A stretch of DNA of 64,000 nucleotides, from NCBI GenBank assembly GCA_019751755.1, contig JAIENA010000052.1:1-64000 (forward strand), read 5' to 3'. Made by a program: the position numbers and the translations under genes. The notes below the pieces were generated by a model that was given only the letters and a program-made list of their open reading frames with translations, made no database searches and was not told where the DNA came from. Numbering within the stretch: the stretch's first letter is position 1; every line of letters starts with the position of its first letter. The stretch comes from Burkholderiaceae bacterium (lineage in GTDB: Bacteria; Pseudomonadota; Gammaproteobacteria; Burkholderiales; Burkholderiaceae_D). Positions 8,913 to 17,884 of the stretch are shown piece after piece.

Positions 8913-9968
8913 TTAATCCATCGCCACGATGCAGCGCCCGGCAAACGTCCCGGCGCGCATGCCATCGATCGCTTCATTGATCTGATCGAGCGTAAAGCGG
9001 TGCGTGATCAGGTTTTTCAACTGGATGCGTCCGGTGCGGTACAACTGGTGGTAGCGTGGGATATCCGTTTGCGGAATCGCTTCACCACCGGTGGAACCGC
9101 TCAAGCCCTTGCCGAAGTGCAGCGGCAACGAATAAATATTGATGTTGTTGCCCTTTTTCGGCACGCCCACCAGCGTCACGCGGCCTTGCGGCTTGGTGAT
9201 TTCATAGCCCATTTCAATGATCGACGGCTGGCCGGTGTTATCGATGAAGGCATCGACGCCATTCGGGCCCAGCAGGTCGATAATGGCCTGACGCGCATCC
9301 GTCGTGCTGCTGTTGATCAGGTGGGTCGCGCCCATTTCCTTGGCCAGCGCCAGCTTGCTGTCGTGTAAATCCACCGCAATGATCGGGTAGGCCGATACCA
9401 GCGCCGCCGCCTGCACGATGTTCAGGCCGATGCCGCCGGCGCCAAACACGACCACGGCTTCACCGATTTTTACCTTGGCATTGTTTTCCACCACGCCAAA
9501 ACCGGTGGTCACGGCGCAGCCGAACAGGGCCGCGACTTCCAGGTCGCTGTCGGCCGGAATCGCCGTCACGCGGTTTTCCGACACGATGGTGTATTCGCTG
9601 AACGTGGTGACCTGGCCTGCATTGATCTTTTTGCCATCCAGCGTGTAGTGGGCGGTCGTCGCTTCGATGCCGGCGCCTTTGCGCCAGTGCAGCACCACCT
9701 TGTCGCCGACTTTCACGTGGCGCACGCCGGGACCGATGTCGAGCACGGTGCCCGACGCTTCATGGCCCAGCAGGTGCGGGATGTATTTGTCTTCGCCCTT
9801 GGCGCCGTCGATTTCACCGACTTGCGACCCGCAGATCCCGCTGAAATGGACTTTGACCAGCACCTGGCCGACGTCGAGTTGGTCCGGCATGGTGACTTCG
9901 GCCACCGCCAGCGGCGCCTTCTGTTGCACCAGGATGGCCGCTTTCATGGTTTTTGGCATGACAGTCAT
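8913..9968 (-). CDS. Zinc-type alcohol/sugar dehydrogenase of the MDR family
   Basis: A 351-residue medium-chain dehydrogenase. Catalytic zinc ligands are visible as Cys46 (GICGSQ) and His69-Glu70 (LLGHE); the NAD(P) loop is VVFGAGGIGLN. The structural-zinc lobe normally holding four cysteines is replaced by a Cys-free segment (about residues 92-118), so only the catalytic zinc is expected. The last gene of the minus-strand operon that begins at 16,605, eight bases after the methyltransferase. In glycan loci such enzymes oxidise or reduce a sugar or polyol; the substrate cannot be told from sequence. Start ATG 9968; Met4 or Met8 are possible alternatives. Confidence 0.85.
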   Translation of the reverse strand: MTVMPKTMKAAILVQQKAPLAVAEVTMPDQLDVGQVLVKVHFSGICGSQVGEIDGAKGEDKYIPHLLGHEASGTVLDIGPGVRHVKVGDKVVLHWRKGAGIEATTAHYTLDGKKINAGQVTTFSEYTIVSENRVTAIPADSDLEVAALFGCAVTTGFGVVENNAKVKIGEAVVVFGAGGIGLNIVQAAALVSAYPIIAVDLHDSKLALAKEMGATHLINSSTTDARQAIIDLLGPNGVDAFIDNTGQPSIIEMGYEITKPQGRVTLVGVPKKGNNINIYSLPLHFGKGLSGSTGGEAIPQTDIPRYHQLYRTGRIQLKNLITHRFTLDQINEAIDGMRAGTFAGRCIVAMD

Positions 9969-9975
9969 AGTTATC

Positions 9976-10644
9976 TCACTCGAAGTAGATCAGGGAATGG
10001 TCGCCGGTGTAGCCGGTCTGCTGGAACCACCAGTCCCACTCTTCCGGCGTGCAGAAGGCTTCGCAGGTGACTTGCCAGTACATCAGGTTGGCTTTTTCTT
10101 CTTCGTTGCGGTACGACTCCACGCACATGTACTTCTGCTTGCCGACCCGCTCCATTTCGCGCAGCGCCTTGTCGAGGTCGTAGTTGTGCAGGTTGTGCAG
10201 GGTGGTGATGGAAAACACCAGGTCGAAGTGTTTATCCGGGAACGGCAGGCTGTTGGCGTTACCCAGAATCAGGCGGTCGCGGATTTCTTCCTTGGCATTG
10301 TCCAGCGCGTACTGGGAAATATCGAGGCCGTGGATTTCCAGGCCGGGCACCAGCAGCGACATTTCATACAGCAGGAAACCCTTGCCGCAACCGACGTCGA
10401 GCACCTTGTCGCCGGCTTTTAAACCGTAATGGTCGATCATGGCTTGCGCCACCGGGGCCCAGCGGCCCGGCATGTACTTGTAGCCGCCGTAGCAAATCTT
10501 GCGGTCGCCATCCCAGTAGTCAAAGCCCCATTGCTTGGCCAGTGCGGCCGCTTTGGCTTTCGGGAAATCAGGGTCGTTGACGCGCGCCAGGTAGTCACGC
10601 GTGGTGCTTTTGTGGACCGCGGAAAGGAAGTCGATGTAAGCCAT
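9976..10644 (-). CDS. SAM-dependent class I methyltransferase
   Basis: A 222-residue soluble methyltransferase. The SAM motif I is VLDVGCGKGFLL (about residues 81-92), followed by an acidic ribose-binding strand (IHGLDIS) and motif LPFPDKHFDLVFS, the UbiE/Methyltransf_11 pattern. The C-terminus contains an unusually Trp-rich segment (PEEWDWWFQQ). It sits nine bases downstream of the APH-type kinase gene and eight before the dehydrogenase. It could O- or N-methylate a sugar intermediate or a small molecule activated by the kinase. The fold assignment is firm; the substrate is unknown. Confidence 0.82.
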   Translation of the reverse strand: MAYIDFLSAVHKSTTRDYLARVNDPDFPKAKAAALAKQWGFDYWDGDRKICYGGYKYMPGRWAPVAQAMIDHYGLKAGDKVLDVGCGKGFLLYEMSLLVPGLEIHGLDISQYALDNAKEEIRDRLILGNANSLPFPDKHFDLVFSITTLHNLHNYDLDKALREMERVGKQKYMCVESYRNEEEKANLMYWQVTCEAFCTPEEWDWWFQQTGYTGDHSLIYFE

Positions 10645-10653
10645 GTTTGCTTT

Positions 10654-11673
10654 CTATGCGAGGTGAGTCTCAAAATAAGTGCGCGCCTTGGCCAGCTGGG
10701 TTTCCAGCAAGCCATCGGCAGCGATGCCCGCATGCAGGCGGCGCTGGCGGTCGGACGCGCGTAATTCGTTGAGCAGGATGCCACACCATTTGATGCGGTG
10801 CAGCGGCAATACCGCGGCAATGCGCCGTGCGATGGCGCCATCATCGCCCAGCGCCGCCAACAAGGTGCGCTGGAACAGCGCGCCGTGGGCCGCGCCGACC
10901 GGTACTTCCGGCTGGCACTGGAAATCGCAGATCAGCTTGGCGGGGTCGTCCCAGCCGGCATATTCAAAATCCACGAAGGCCAGTTGGCCATCTTGCTCCA
11001 GGGTGTTGTGGAAACCAAAATCGGACGGCGACAGGATCAGCGCGCAGCGCGGCAGCGGGGCGGACAGGTCGCCGTCGCCGGCCAGCGCGGCGCGCGCTTG
11101 CGCATCGAGCCGCTCCCAGGCCGGGACCAGCGTCTCGCGCACAAAGGCATGCGCTGCGCGCTCAATGGTGCTGAGGCCGCTAGCGTCGGCCGGGGCGCAT
11201 GCCAGCAGACCGGCAATCCGGCGCGCCGCCAGGTCCAAATGGGTTTGTACGGCCATGCAGGCATCCGACGCGTTCGGCAGGTTGTCGGCCCCCTCGGCCG
11301 CGCGCAACGCGCACAGCGACGCGATAAAGGCCGCTGCCTGCGCCATATGGTCGTCGCTCAGCACGGCAGGGCGCTGGCCCGGCAACAGCGCATACAGCGC
11401 GCAATTGAGCGACGCGTCCATGCCCAGCGTGCGCGGCACGGTGGTGACGCCATGGCGGGTGCAAAAGTCGAGGAAACGGTATTCCGTGCCCAGTCGGTCG
11501 CGGGTGTCGGCCTGGTGGGAAAAATATTGCTTGAGGATCCAGGGATGGCCGCTGGCGTCCGTCAGGCGCCACACTTCACTGTTGCGCCCGGCGCGCAGCG
11601 CCACCGCGTGCAGCGGTCCGCCAGCGCCGTGCTGCTGACAAAAGGCGGTCACCGCAGGGGAAAGTCCGGTCAT
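10654..11673 (-). CDS. APH/choline-kinase-type phosphotransferase
   Basis: A 339-residue protein-kinase-like phosphotransferase. The catalytic loop appears as SPSDFGFHN (Asp base, Asn metal ligand), replacing the common H-G-D-x4-N form, and the metal-binding Asp is in VDFEYAGWDDP. An N-terminal lobe with SEVWRL and a lysine in ILKQYF fits the ATP-binding part. I chose ATG 11,673, which follows the HAD gene stop by eight bases; an upstream Met at 11,718 would overlap that gene by 37 bases. Family members phosphorylate sugars, amino sugars or amino alcohols; with the HAD phosphatase next door, it probably handles a sugar phosphate of the heptose-like branch. Confidence 0.78.
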   Translation of the reverse strand: MTGLSPAVTAFCQQHGAGGPLHAVALRAGRNSEVWRLTDASGHPWILKQYFSHQADTRDRLGTEYRFLDFCTRHGVTTVPRTLGMDASLNCALYALLPGQRPAVLSDDHMAQAAAFIASLCALRAAEGADNLPNASDACMAVQTHLDLAARRIAGLLACAPADASGLSTIERAAHAFVRETLVPAWERLDAQARAALAGDGDLSAPLPRCALILSPSDFGFHNTLEQDGQLAFVDFEYAGWDDPAKLICDFQCQPEVPVGAAHGALFQRTLLAALGDDGAIARRIAAVLPLHRIKWCGILLNELRASDRQRRLHAGIAADGLLETQLAKARTYFETHLA

Positions 11674-11681
11674 GCCTACCG

Positions 11682-12287
11682 TTATGCCAGCTTCAGGATG
11701 CCGGGAAGCTGGTCCCACGACGTCATGACGGTCCAGCCAGGCTGGGCTTTGGTATTGCCATCCGGCGAGAACAGGATTTTCTCGACCGTGTCCGGCAGCA
11801 TGGCCAGGATTTCAGGCAAATCATCCACATAGTGCGTGCATTGCTGCGCGACGATGCGGGCGATTTTTTCTTCCTTGGTCAGCTCGAAGAACACTTGTTC
11901 CGTTTGCCATGCCAGGCCATCGGCCGCATGGAAACCCTGCTGGTCCAGCCAGCTGCGCGCGGCCGCGTGCAAGTCCCATTTCTCGCCCATATACGGCCAG
12001 CGGGTTTTATGGCTGACGATGCACATCGGAATATCGTGCCCCGCCAGCGCGCGCAGCGTCTCGCGCATGCCGGGGTAGGGCGCCGCTTCCAGGATGCGCC
12101 CGCCATAGACCGCGCCTTGCAGCTTGGTCCACTCGTCTTCCTGGTCGATGCTGCGCAGGTAGTCGCGCACCGCGTTCTTTTGCGGTGGCGTTTCTTCTGG
12201 AATCAGGTTCAAATCCAGCGCCGCCTGGCGGAACAACTGGTCATAGCTGATCAGCGTGTTGTCGAAGTCTAAGCCTAAGCGCATCAT
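11682..12287 (-). CDS. HAD-superfamily phosphatase
   Basis: A 201-residue hydrolase. Motif I is GLDFDNTL with nucleophile Asp and acid Asp; motif II is IVSHKT; the later Lys (KEEKIARI) and the acidic pair HYVDDLPEI form motifs III-IV. A helical cap lies between motifs I and II (about residues 20-80). Its ATG overlaps the stop of the transketolase subunit gene (ATGATGA), so they are co-translated. In a heptose pathway this slot is held by GmhB, but this protein lacks the GmhB-type N-terminal signature, so it is only a functional candidate for removing the distal phosphate of a bisphosphate sugar. Confidence 0.8.
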   Translation of the reverse strand: MMRLGLDFDNTLISYDQLFRQAALDLNLIPEETPPQKNAVRDYLRSIDQEDEWTKLQGAVYGGRILEAAPYPGMRETLRALAGHDIPMCIVSHKTRWPYMGEKWDLHAAARSWLDQQGFHAADGLAWQTEQVFFELTKEEKIARIVAQQCTHYVDDLPEILAMLPDTVEKILFSPDGNTKAQPGWTVMTSWDQLPGILKLA

Positions 12288-13207
12288 TGACCCAGACGCT
12301 CGAGAATCTGGTGCGTAATCGCATGCGCATCCATGCCCAGCATTTCACGCGCTTCTTCCTGCTCGCCGCAGCCGGACAGGAAACGGTCGGGGCCGGCCAC
12401 GATCAGCACTTTGTTCAAGTCCACGCGCTGGGTATAGCCCCATTCCAGCACGGCGCTGCCGGCGCCGGCGGTGAACGCGTGCTCTTCCACCACCACCACC
12501 AGTTTCTTGGTGGCGAAGGCGTTGCCGAGCAAGGCGTCATCGAGTGGTTTGACCGTGTGCATGCTGACCACTTCGGCGGAAATGCCCTTGGCGGCCAGGT
12601 TTTGCGCGGTCTCCAGCGCCGGGGCAATCATGTTGCCGACCGACAGGATGGTGACATCGGTGCCGGGACGCAGGACGATGCCTTTGCCGATGGTGAACGC
12701 CGGCTCGCCGTCGTGCACGTTCGGTTCGCCCTTCTTGCCGAGGCGGATATAGGTCGGACGGCCCAGGCGCAGCGCATCGCGCACCGCGCCCTTGACTTCG
12801 ATCGGGTCGGCCGGGCACACCACGTGCATATTCGGCAGCGAGCGCAGGATCGCGATGTCTTCCATCGAGTGGTGGGTCGCGCCCAGGTTCGCATACGACA
12901 GGCCGGCGCCGGTGCCGACCACGATCACGGGCAGGTTCGGGTAGCAGATGTCGAGGCGGATCTGTTCCAGCACGCGCGTGGTGTTGAACGGCGTGATGGT
13001 GTACGTGATCGGCCGCAGGCCGGACGCGGCCAGGCCGGATGCCAGGCCCGTCATGTTGGCTTCCGCCACGCCGCAGTTATAGAAGCGGTCCGGATGCTTG
13101 TCTTTGAATTTGTCGAACAGGCGGTTGCCGATGTCACCGGCCAGCATCACCAGTTCAGGATATTCGTCACCCAGTTCGGTGACGGCTTTAGCAAAAGCAT
13201 TTCTCAT
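12284..13207 (-). CDS. Transketolase-like enzyme, C-terminal subunit
   Basis: A 307-residue subunit holding the pyrimidine-binding and C-terminal domains of a split transketolase. The conserved catalytic Glu for TPP activation is in NCGVAEANMTG (about residue 69); the cofactor and substrate loop is ATHHSMEDIA. The C-terminal Rossmann-like domain follows from about residue 180. It is three bases downstream of the N-terminal subunit gene, and the two would form the active site together. Split transketolases occur in some sugar clusters and archaea and move two-carbon ketol groups; here it may supply sedoheptulose 7-phosphate or build a two-carbon extended sugar. Confidence 0.9.
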   Translation of the reverse strand: MRNAFAKAVTELGDEYPELVMLAGDIGNRLFDKFKDKHPDRFYNCGVAEANMTGLASGLAASGLRPITYTITPFNTTRVLEQIRLDICYPNLPVIVVGTGAGLSYANLGATHHSMEDIAILRSLPNMHVVCPADPIEVKGAVRDALRLGRPTYIRLGKKGEPNVHDGEPAFTIGKGIVLRPGTDVTILSVGNMIAPALETAQNLAAKGISAEVVSMHTVKPLDDALLGNAFATKKLVVVVEEHAFTAGAGSAVLEWGYTQRVDLNKVLIVAGPDRFLSGCGEQEEAREMLGMDAHAITHQILERLGQ

Positions 13208-13210
13208 GTT

Positions 13211-14011
13211 TTATACGCCCAGTTCCGCTTTGGACTGTTGCACTTCTGCTTCGGTCGGAATGCGATAGTGCCAGTTATTGTCATCTTCCATGAACGACAC
13301 GCCTTTACCTTTGACGGTATGGGCCACGATCATGGTCGGCTGGTCGGGTTTGGTATCGTGGATGGCGGCCAGCAGGGCCGCGTGGTCGTGGCCGTCGATT
13401 TCATGCACGTGCCAGCCGAACGAACGGAATTTTTCCGCCAGCGGGTCCAGGCCCAGCACTTCGCGCGAACGGCCGGTGGCTTGCCACTTATTAAAATCGA
13501 CGAACGCGGTCAGGCTGCCCAGCTTGTTGGCGGACGCGAACAGCGCGGACTCCCACACGGAACCCTCGTTGCACTCGCCATCACTCATCAGCACGAAGGT
13601 GCGGTAATCCTTTTTCTGGATGCGCGCCGCCAGCGCCATGCCGTTGCCGCAGGCCAGGCCGTGGCCCAGCGAACCGGTGGCGGTTTCGACCCCGGCCAGG
13701 CGTGGCGTCGGGTGCTCTTCCAGCAGCGAGCCCTTTTTACCGTAGGTCAGCAAGTCTTCGGGCTTGATAAAGCCTTTCCAGGCCAGCGCCGCGTACAGCG
13801 CGCTGGCGGCGTGGCCTTTGGACAGGATAAAGCGGTCGCGTTCGGGCCATTGCGGATTGGCCGGATCGACCTTCAGCACCGAGTGGTACAGCACCGACAC
13901 CATGTCGATGCAGGACAGCGCGGACGCCAGGTGGGCCGCGCCGGCCCGGTGCGACATTTCAATCGCCGTGGCCCGGAATTGGGCCGCCAGTTGTACGGAA
14001 GTGGTGCTCAT
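13211..14011 (-). CDS. Transketolase-like enzyme, N-terminal (TPP pyrophosphate-binding) subunit
   Basis: A 266-residue subunit with the TPP pyrophosphate-binding motif SDGECNEGSVWE near residue 144 and the downstream NKWQATG. Conserved transketolase histidines appear in SKGHAASALY and GSLGHGLACG. About half the length of a housekeeping transketolase, with the other half encoded directly downstream. The gene starts three bases after the SDR gene stop. The placement inside a nine-gene sugar operon argues for a dedicated biosynthetic role and not central metabolism. Confidence 0.9.
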   Translation of the reverse strand: MSTTSVQLAAQFRATAIEMSHRAGAAHLASALSCIDMVSVLYHSVLKVDPANPQWPERDRFILSKGHAASALYAALAWKGFIKPEDLLTYGKKGSLLEEHPTPRLAGVETATGSLGHGLACGNGMALAARIQKKDYRTFVLMSDGECNEGSVWESALFASANKLGSLTAFVDFNKWQATGRSREVLGLDPLAEKFRSFGWHVHEIDGHDHAALLAAIHDTKPDQPTMIVAHTVKGKGVSFMEDDNNWHYRIPTEAEVQQSKAELGV

Positions 14012-14014
14012 GCA

Positions 14015-14959
14015 TTATGCCTGCAGGTTCAGGTGCTTCATCCAGCGCACGGTGTAGTACTCGTCCTTGTCCACCAGTTCGCCGGACTTGAATTTGGCGG
14101 CAACGTCTTCGATCGCTTGCGCCACGGAATATTGCTGCTGGAAGCCGGTGGCGACCAGTTTGTCGGAATTCTGGCGGTACGAACGCGGGTCGTTCGAGGC
14201 CGACACCACGATATCGGCCGGGACCTTGGCGGCCACGCGCTGCGCGATATCCATGATGGAAATGTTTTCAAAGCCGGCGTTGTAGCAGCCGTTGTCGATT
14301 TCCGGATGGGCCAGGAAGTGGCGGTAGACATTGACCATGTCGCCGATGTGGATGTTGGGGCGGGTCTGGTCGCCGCCGAACACCGTCATCTTGCCGTTTT
14401 TCAGCGCTTGCATGGTCAGCATGTTGACCGACACGTCGAGCCGCATGCGCGGCGACCAGCCGCACACGGTGGCCGGGCGCACGCAATGGATGCGCATCTG
14501 GTCGGCGTAGGACAGCAGCACGCGCTCGGCCACCATTTTGGTCTTGTTGTAGGCGGTGATCGGCACCAGTTCCAGGTCTTCCGTCACTTGCGGGTCATCC
14601 TTGACGCCGTACACGCTGCCGGAGCTGGCGAAGATGAATTGCTTGACGCCGGCGCGCACCGCGCGGTCGGCCAGTTGCTGGGTGGCCAGCACATTGACTT
14701 CCCACGACAGCGTCGGGTTCATTTCCACGCCCGGGTCGTTGGCGATATTGGCCAGGTGCAGTACGACTTCCACGCCGTCCAGCGGAATGCTGTCGACGTC
14801 ACGGGTATCCTGTTTCAGCACGGTCAGCTGCGGATGCGGCTGCAGGTGGTTGCCAAACCATTGCGTATCGACCACGGTGATGGTGTGGCCGTCTTTCAGC
14901 AGTTGTTCGGTCAATACGGTGCCAACATAGCCGCAACCGCCGGTAATCAAGAGTTTCAT
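14015..14959 (-). CDS. NAD-dependent nucleotide-sugar epimerase/dehydratase (extended SDR)
   Basis: A 314-residue extended SDR. The Rossmann loop is LITGGCGYVGT at the N-terminus; the catalytic Tyr-x3-Lys pair is AYNKTK near residue 150, with Ser/Thr in FASSGSVYG. Substrate-binding C-terminal elements FGGDQTRPNIHIGDM match UDP/GDP-sugar epimerases. Nine bases after the preceding SDR gene, so the two probably act in sequence on one nucleotide sugar. The exact reaction (C4 or C2 epimerisation, or 4,6-dehydration) cannot be read from the sequence. Confidence 0.85.
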   Translation of the reverse strand: MKLLITGGCGYVGTVLTEQLLKDGHTITVVDTQWFGNHLQPHPQLTVLKQDTRDVDSIPLDGVEVVLHLANIANDPGVEMNPTLSWEVNVLATQQLADRAVRAGVKQFIFASSGSVYGVKDDPQVTEDLELVPITAYNKTKMVAERVLLSYADQMRIHCVRPATVCGWSPRMRLDVSVNMLTMQALKNGKMTVFGGDQTRPNIHIGDMVNVYRHFLAHPEIDNGCYNAGFENISIMDIAQRVAAKVPADIVVSASNDPRSYRQNSDKLVATGFQQQYSVAQAIEDVAAKFKSGELVDKDEYYTVRWMKHLNLQA

Positions 14960-14967
14960 GGTCGTCC

Positions 14968-15960
14968 TTAGCGCTTATGAATGTAATCCGCTGGCAGGGT
15001 CCGCAGCGTCTCCAGATTGGTATCGACCCAATCCAGCGTTTGCTTGAGGCCTTCAGCGAGGTCAATTTTGTGGGTCCAGCCCAATTCTTTACGGATCTTG
15101 GCGCTGTCGAGCAGGTAAGCCTGGTCTTTGCCGAGGCGGTCTTCGGTGACTTCGACCAGGTCGTCGAAGGCCACGCCGGTGGCCTCGCACACGTGCTCCA
15201 CCAGTTGGCGGATCGACACCGTGTCGTAGGTTGAGATGTGGTAGCTGTCGCCAGCCACGCCGTCTTGCGCGATGCGCAGCGTGGCTTCGGCCACGTCATC
15301 GATATGGATGAACGAGCGCACCGAATGGCCGCCGCCGTGCAATTGCATTTTCTTGCCCAGGCGCGCATACAGCATGGCGCGCGGCATGATGCGGTACAAC
15401 TGCTGGCCCGGGCCATAGACATTGGCCGCGCGGGTGAAGCAGACCGGGAAGTCGTAGGCCTTGAAGAAACTCATCAGATGCAAGTCGCAGGCGGCGCGCG
15501 ACACGGCATACGGCGTGCTGGGGGCGAAATGGAAGGTTTCCGGCAGCCAGCCATCGGTGCTGCCATACACTTCCGGGGTGGTCACATGGACGTATTTTTT
15601 CAGGTATTTCAGCTTGCGCAATTCATCGTGCAGCAGCACCTGGCCGACCACGTTGGTCTGGTACCAGTCGGCCGGCGTGATCCAGCTTTGCGCGACCATG
15701 CCTTGCGCGGCGAAATTGACGATGTATTCCGGCTGCTGTTCATCGATCAGCTTCATCAGCTCGGGCAGCTGGGTGTTCAGGTGGATCTGGTGGAACGCGA
15801 ACTGGCCCGGATGCGCGTGCCATTTGTAGGGCAGCAGCACGTCATGCGGCTCTTCGGAGCGGCTGACGCCGATCACACTGTGTCCACGGTCCAGCAGGTA
15901 ATTGACAAAGCTGGCGCCGGAGAAGGAATTGCTGCCGATAACGAGATAGCGATGGGACAT
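14968..15960 (-). CDS. Nucleotide-sugar 4,6-dehydratase-like SDR with Tyr-x3-Arg in place of Tyr-x3-Lys
   Basis: A 330-residue extended SDR of the RmlB/GDP-mannose dehydratase type: VIGSNSFSGASF cofactor loop, VTTPEVYGS (Thr and Glu of the dehydratase active site), and ANVYGPGQQLYRIMP substrate loop. The catalytic pair reads PYAVSRAACD, so the Lys that lowers the Tyr pKa is Arg; the codon is CGC. The other SDRs in the window keep Tyr-x3-Lys. The change may alter rate or chemistry, or this family may use Arg. Second gene of the operon, 69 bases after the SIS gene. Confidence 0.82.
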   Translation of the reverse strand: MSHRYLVIGSNSFSGASFVNYLLDRGHSVIGVSRSEEPHDVLLPYKWHAHPGQFAFHQIHLNTQLPELMKLIDEQQPEYIVNFAAQGMVAQSWITPADWYQTNVVGQVLLHDELRKLKYLKKYVHVTTPEVYGSTDGWLPETFHFAPSTPYAVSRAACDLHLMSFFKAYDFPVCFTRAANVYGPGQQLYRIMPRAMLYARLGKKMQLHGGGHSVRSFIHIDDVAEATLRIAQDGVAGDSYHISTYDTVSIRQLVEHVCEATGVAFDDLVEVTEDRLGKDQAYLLDSAKIRKELGWTHKIDLAEGLKQTLDWVDTNLETLRTLPADYIHKR

Positions 15961-16029
15961 GTGGATGGACTGGCAATGGATGGGCGGATTGAACGAAAGG
16001 CCGGCAAGGCCGGCCCGGATGGCGGTCGA

Positions 16030-16605
16030 TCAGGCCGGCGTTTTGGCCGGCGGATTGTCGCACAGGTATTGCATGCACATATGGCCGACCACCAGCTGCA
16101 AGTCTTCGGCGATTTGCATATCGTCGATGGCGAAGTGCAGCGGGGTGCGCGCGAGGTCCTTGCATTTGCCGCCGGAATAGCCGAGCACGGCGAAGGTGTG
16201 CATGCCGAGGGCGTTGCCGGTTTCCAGCGCTTTCACCACGTTGGGTGAATTGCCGCTGCCGGACAAAATGACCAGGATGTCGCCGGCGCGGCCCTTGGCG
16301 CGCAATTGTTCCGAGTAAATCTGGTCATAGCCGAGGTCGTTACCGAGGCAGGTCAGCACGGCGGCATTGGCGCTCAGCGATTCGACCCGCATGCCGACGC
16401 CGTATTGTTTGCCAACGCCGTACAGGAAGTCATTGGCCAGGTGGATCGCGTTGCCGGCGCTGCCGCCGTTGCCGCAGAAATAAATGGAATTGCCGGTGCG
16501 CCAGGCTTCGCGCATGGCCTCGGCCAGCACGGGCACTTGCTGCATGGCGTCGAGGTGCAGGGCCTGGGTCAGTTTGCCGACGTAGTTAGCGATTATTTGC
16601 TGCAT
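16030..16605 (-). CDS. SIS-domain sugar isomerase, GmhA/DiaA-like
   Basis: A 191-residue single SIS domain, the same length as phosphoheptose isomerase GmhA (192 in E. coli). Phosphosugar-binding loops are GNGGSAGNAIH (about residue 45) and ILSGSGNSPNV (about 115). The position of the catalytic Glu of GmhA reads Asp here (HLANDFL), and the late His is in VVGHMCMQ. GmhA converts sedoheptulose 7-phosphate to D-glycero-D-manno-heptose 7-phosphate; HldE-like and HddC-like genes stand on the opposite strand nearby, which supports this role. First gene of the minus operon, divergent from the FAD oxidoreductase across 178 bases that should hold both promoters. Confidence 0.78.
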   Translation of the reverse strand: MQQIIANYVGKLTQALHLDAMQQVPVLAEAMREAWRTGNSIYFCGNGGSAGNAIHLANDFLYGVGKQYGVGMRVESLSANAAVLTCLGNDLGYDQIYSEQLRAKGRAGDILVILSGSGNSPNVVKALETGNALGMHTFAVLGYSGGKCKDLARTPLHFAIDDMQIAEDLQLVVGHMCMQYLCDNPPAKTPA

Positions 16606-16783
16606 GTTGAGTTTTGCTGACGGGTAGGTGACGACGGCCAGACGTGCGACAAGGTATCTGGAGCCAGGAGAGGCAATGCGCCTCTGAGCGAACCGATCTT
16701 ATTTCTCTTTGTGAGTGCCGTCAATCTCAATCAGGCAGGGGTTACACTGCCAATTCTTGGGATTGAACAGAGGGACAGTGATA

Positions 16784-17884
16784 GTGGAGCAACTTGATTG
16801 CGTGGTGGTGGGCGCCGGGGTGGTCGGTTTGGCGGTGGCGCGTGCGCTGGCGCTGGCGGGCCGCGAGGTGGTGATCCTGGAGTCGGAAAACTGCATCGGC
16901 AGCGGCACCAGTTCGCGCAACAGCGAAGTGATTCATGCCGGTATTTACTATCCGGCCGGTTCGCTGAAAGCGCGCCTGTGTGTGCAGGGCAAGGCGCTGC
17001 TGTACGATTATTGCGCCGCGCACGGCATTGCGCACCGCCGCTGCGGCAAGCTGATCGTCGCCACCGACGCCAGCCAGCTGGCGCAATTGGCGCAAATCCG
17101 CCAGAAAGCCACCGCCAACGGCGTGCACGACCTGCAATTGCTGACGCGCGAACAGGCACTGGCGCTGGAACCGCACTTGCACTGCAGCGGGGCGCTGCTG
17201 TCGCCGTCGACCGGCATCATCGACAGTCATGCCTTTATGCTGAGTTTGCTCGGCGATGCGGAGCGGGCCGGCGCCACGCTGGTGCTGCAGGCGCCGCTCG
17301 ATGGCGGCACGGTGGGGCCGGATGGTCTCTTCCTCAACGTGCAAGGTGAAACCTGGCAAGCCCGCGCGCTGGTCAATTGCGGCGGCATTCACGCGCCCGC
17401 TGTTGCTGCCACGCTACAGGGTTTGGCCGGCGAATATCAGCCCCGTGCTTACTATGCCAAGGGCAATTATTTTTCGTGCAGCGCCCGCGCGCCATTCTCG
17501 CGCCTGATTTATCCGGTGCCGGAACAGGCCGGGCTGGGCGTGCATTTGACGCTCGATTTGGGCGGCCGGGCCCGTTTTGGGCCCGATGTCGAGTGGGTCG
17601 AGACGCCGGAATATGCGGTCGACGTCGGCCGCGCCGCCAGTTTTTATGGGGAAATCCGCAAATATTGGCCGGCGTTGCCCGACCATGCGCTGCGCGCCGA
17701 TTACGCCGGCATCCGGCCCAAGCTCGACGGTCCCGGCCACGCCGCGGCCGACTTCCGCATCGATGATGCCTCGGTGCATGGCATCCCCGGGCTGGTCAAC
17801 TTGTTCGGCATCGAGTCGCCCGGATTGACGGCGTCGCTGGCGCTGGCCGAGCTGGTGTGCGCTCGCTTGCAGGGCGCCGCGTGA
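16784..17884 (+). CDS. FAD-dependent oxidoreductase, L-2-hydroxyglutarate oxidase (LhgO)-like
   Basis: A 366-residue DAO-superfamily flavoprotein. The FAD dinucleotide motif is [16 protein letters not shown] at the N-terminus; [19 protein letters not shown] and [12 protein letters not shown] are the conserved LhgO stretches, and the C-terminus has the second FAD contact [15 protein letters not shown] chose GTG 16,784 with AGAGGGA eight bases upstream; an upstream ATG at 16,715 adds 23 residues that precede the FAD fold and look unrelated. LhgO oxidises L-2-hydroxyglutarate to 2-oxoglutarate. Its place at the head of a sugar block is odd; it could recycle a by-product or oxidise a sugar acid. 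Confidence 0.85.
   Translation: MEQLDCVVVGAGVVGLAVARALALAGREVVILESENCIGSGTSSRNSEVIHAGIYYPAGSLKARLCVQGKALLYDYCAAHGIAHRRCGKLIVATDASQLAQLAQIRQKATANGVHDLQLLTREQALALEPHLHCSGALLSPSTGIIDSHAFMLSLLGDAERAGATLVLQAPLDGGTVGPDGLFLNVQGETWQARALVNCGGIHAPAVAATLQGLAGEYQPRAYYAKGNYFSCSARAPFSRLIYPVPEQAGLGVHLTLDLGGRARFGPDVEWVETPEYAVDVGRAASFYGEIRKYWPALPDHALRADYAGIRPKLDGPGHAAADFRIDDASVHGIPGLVNLFGIESPGLTASLALAELVCARLQGAA

Noticed and set aside
11682-12287. GmhB heptose bisphosphatase
   Set aside because: The HAD core is clear, but the GmhB-type N-terminal signature and Cys zinc site are not seen, so only a general phosphatase is called.
12287-14971. 894-codon plus-strand open frame
   Set aside because: It lies entirely antisense to the transketolase and SDR genes, which have clear motifs; the Gly/Arg/His-rich composition is that of a high-GC shadow.
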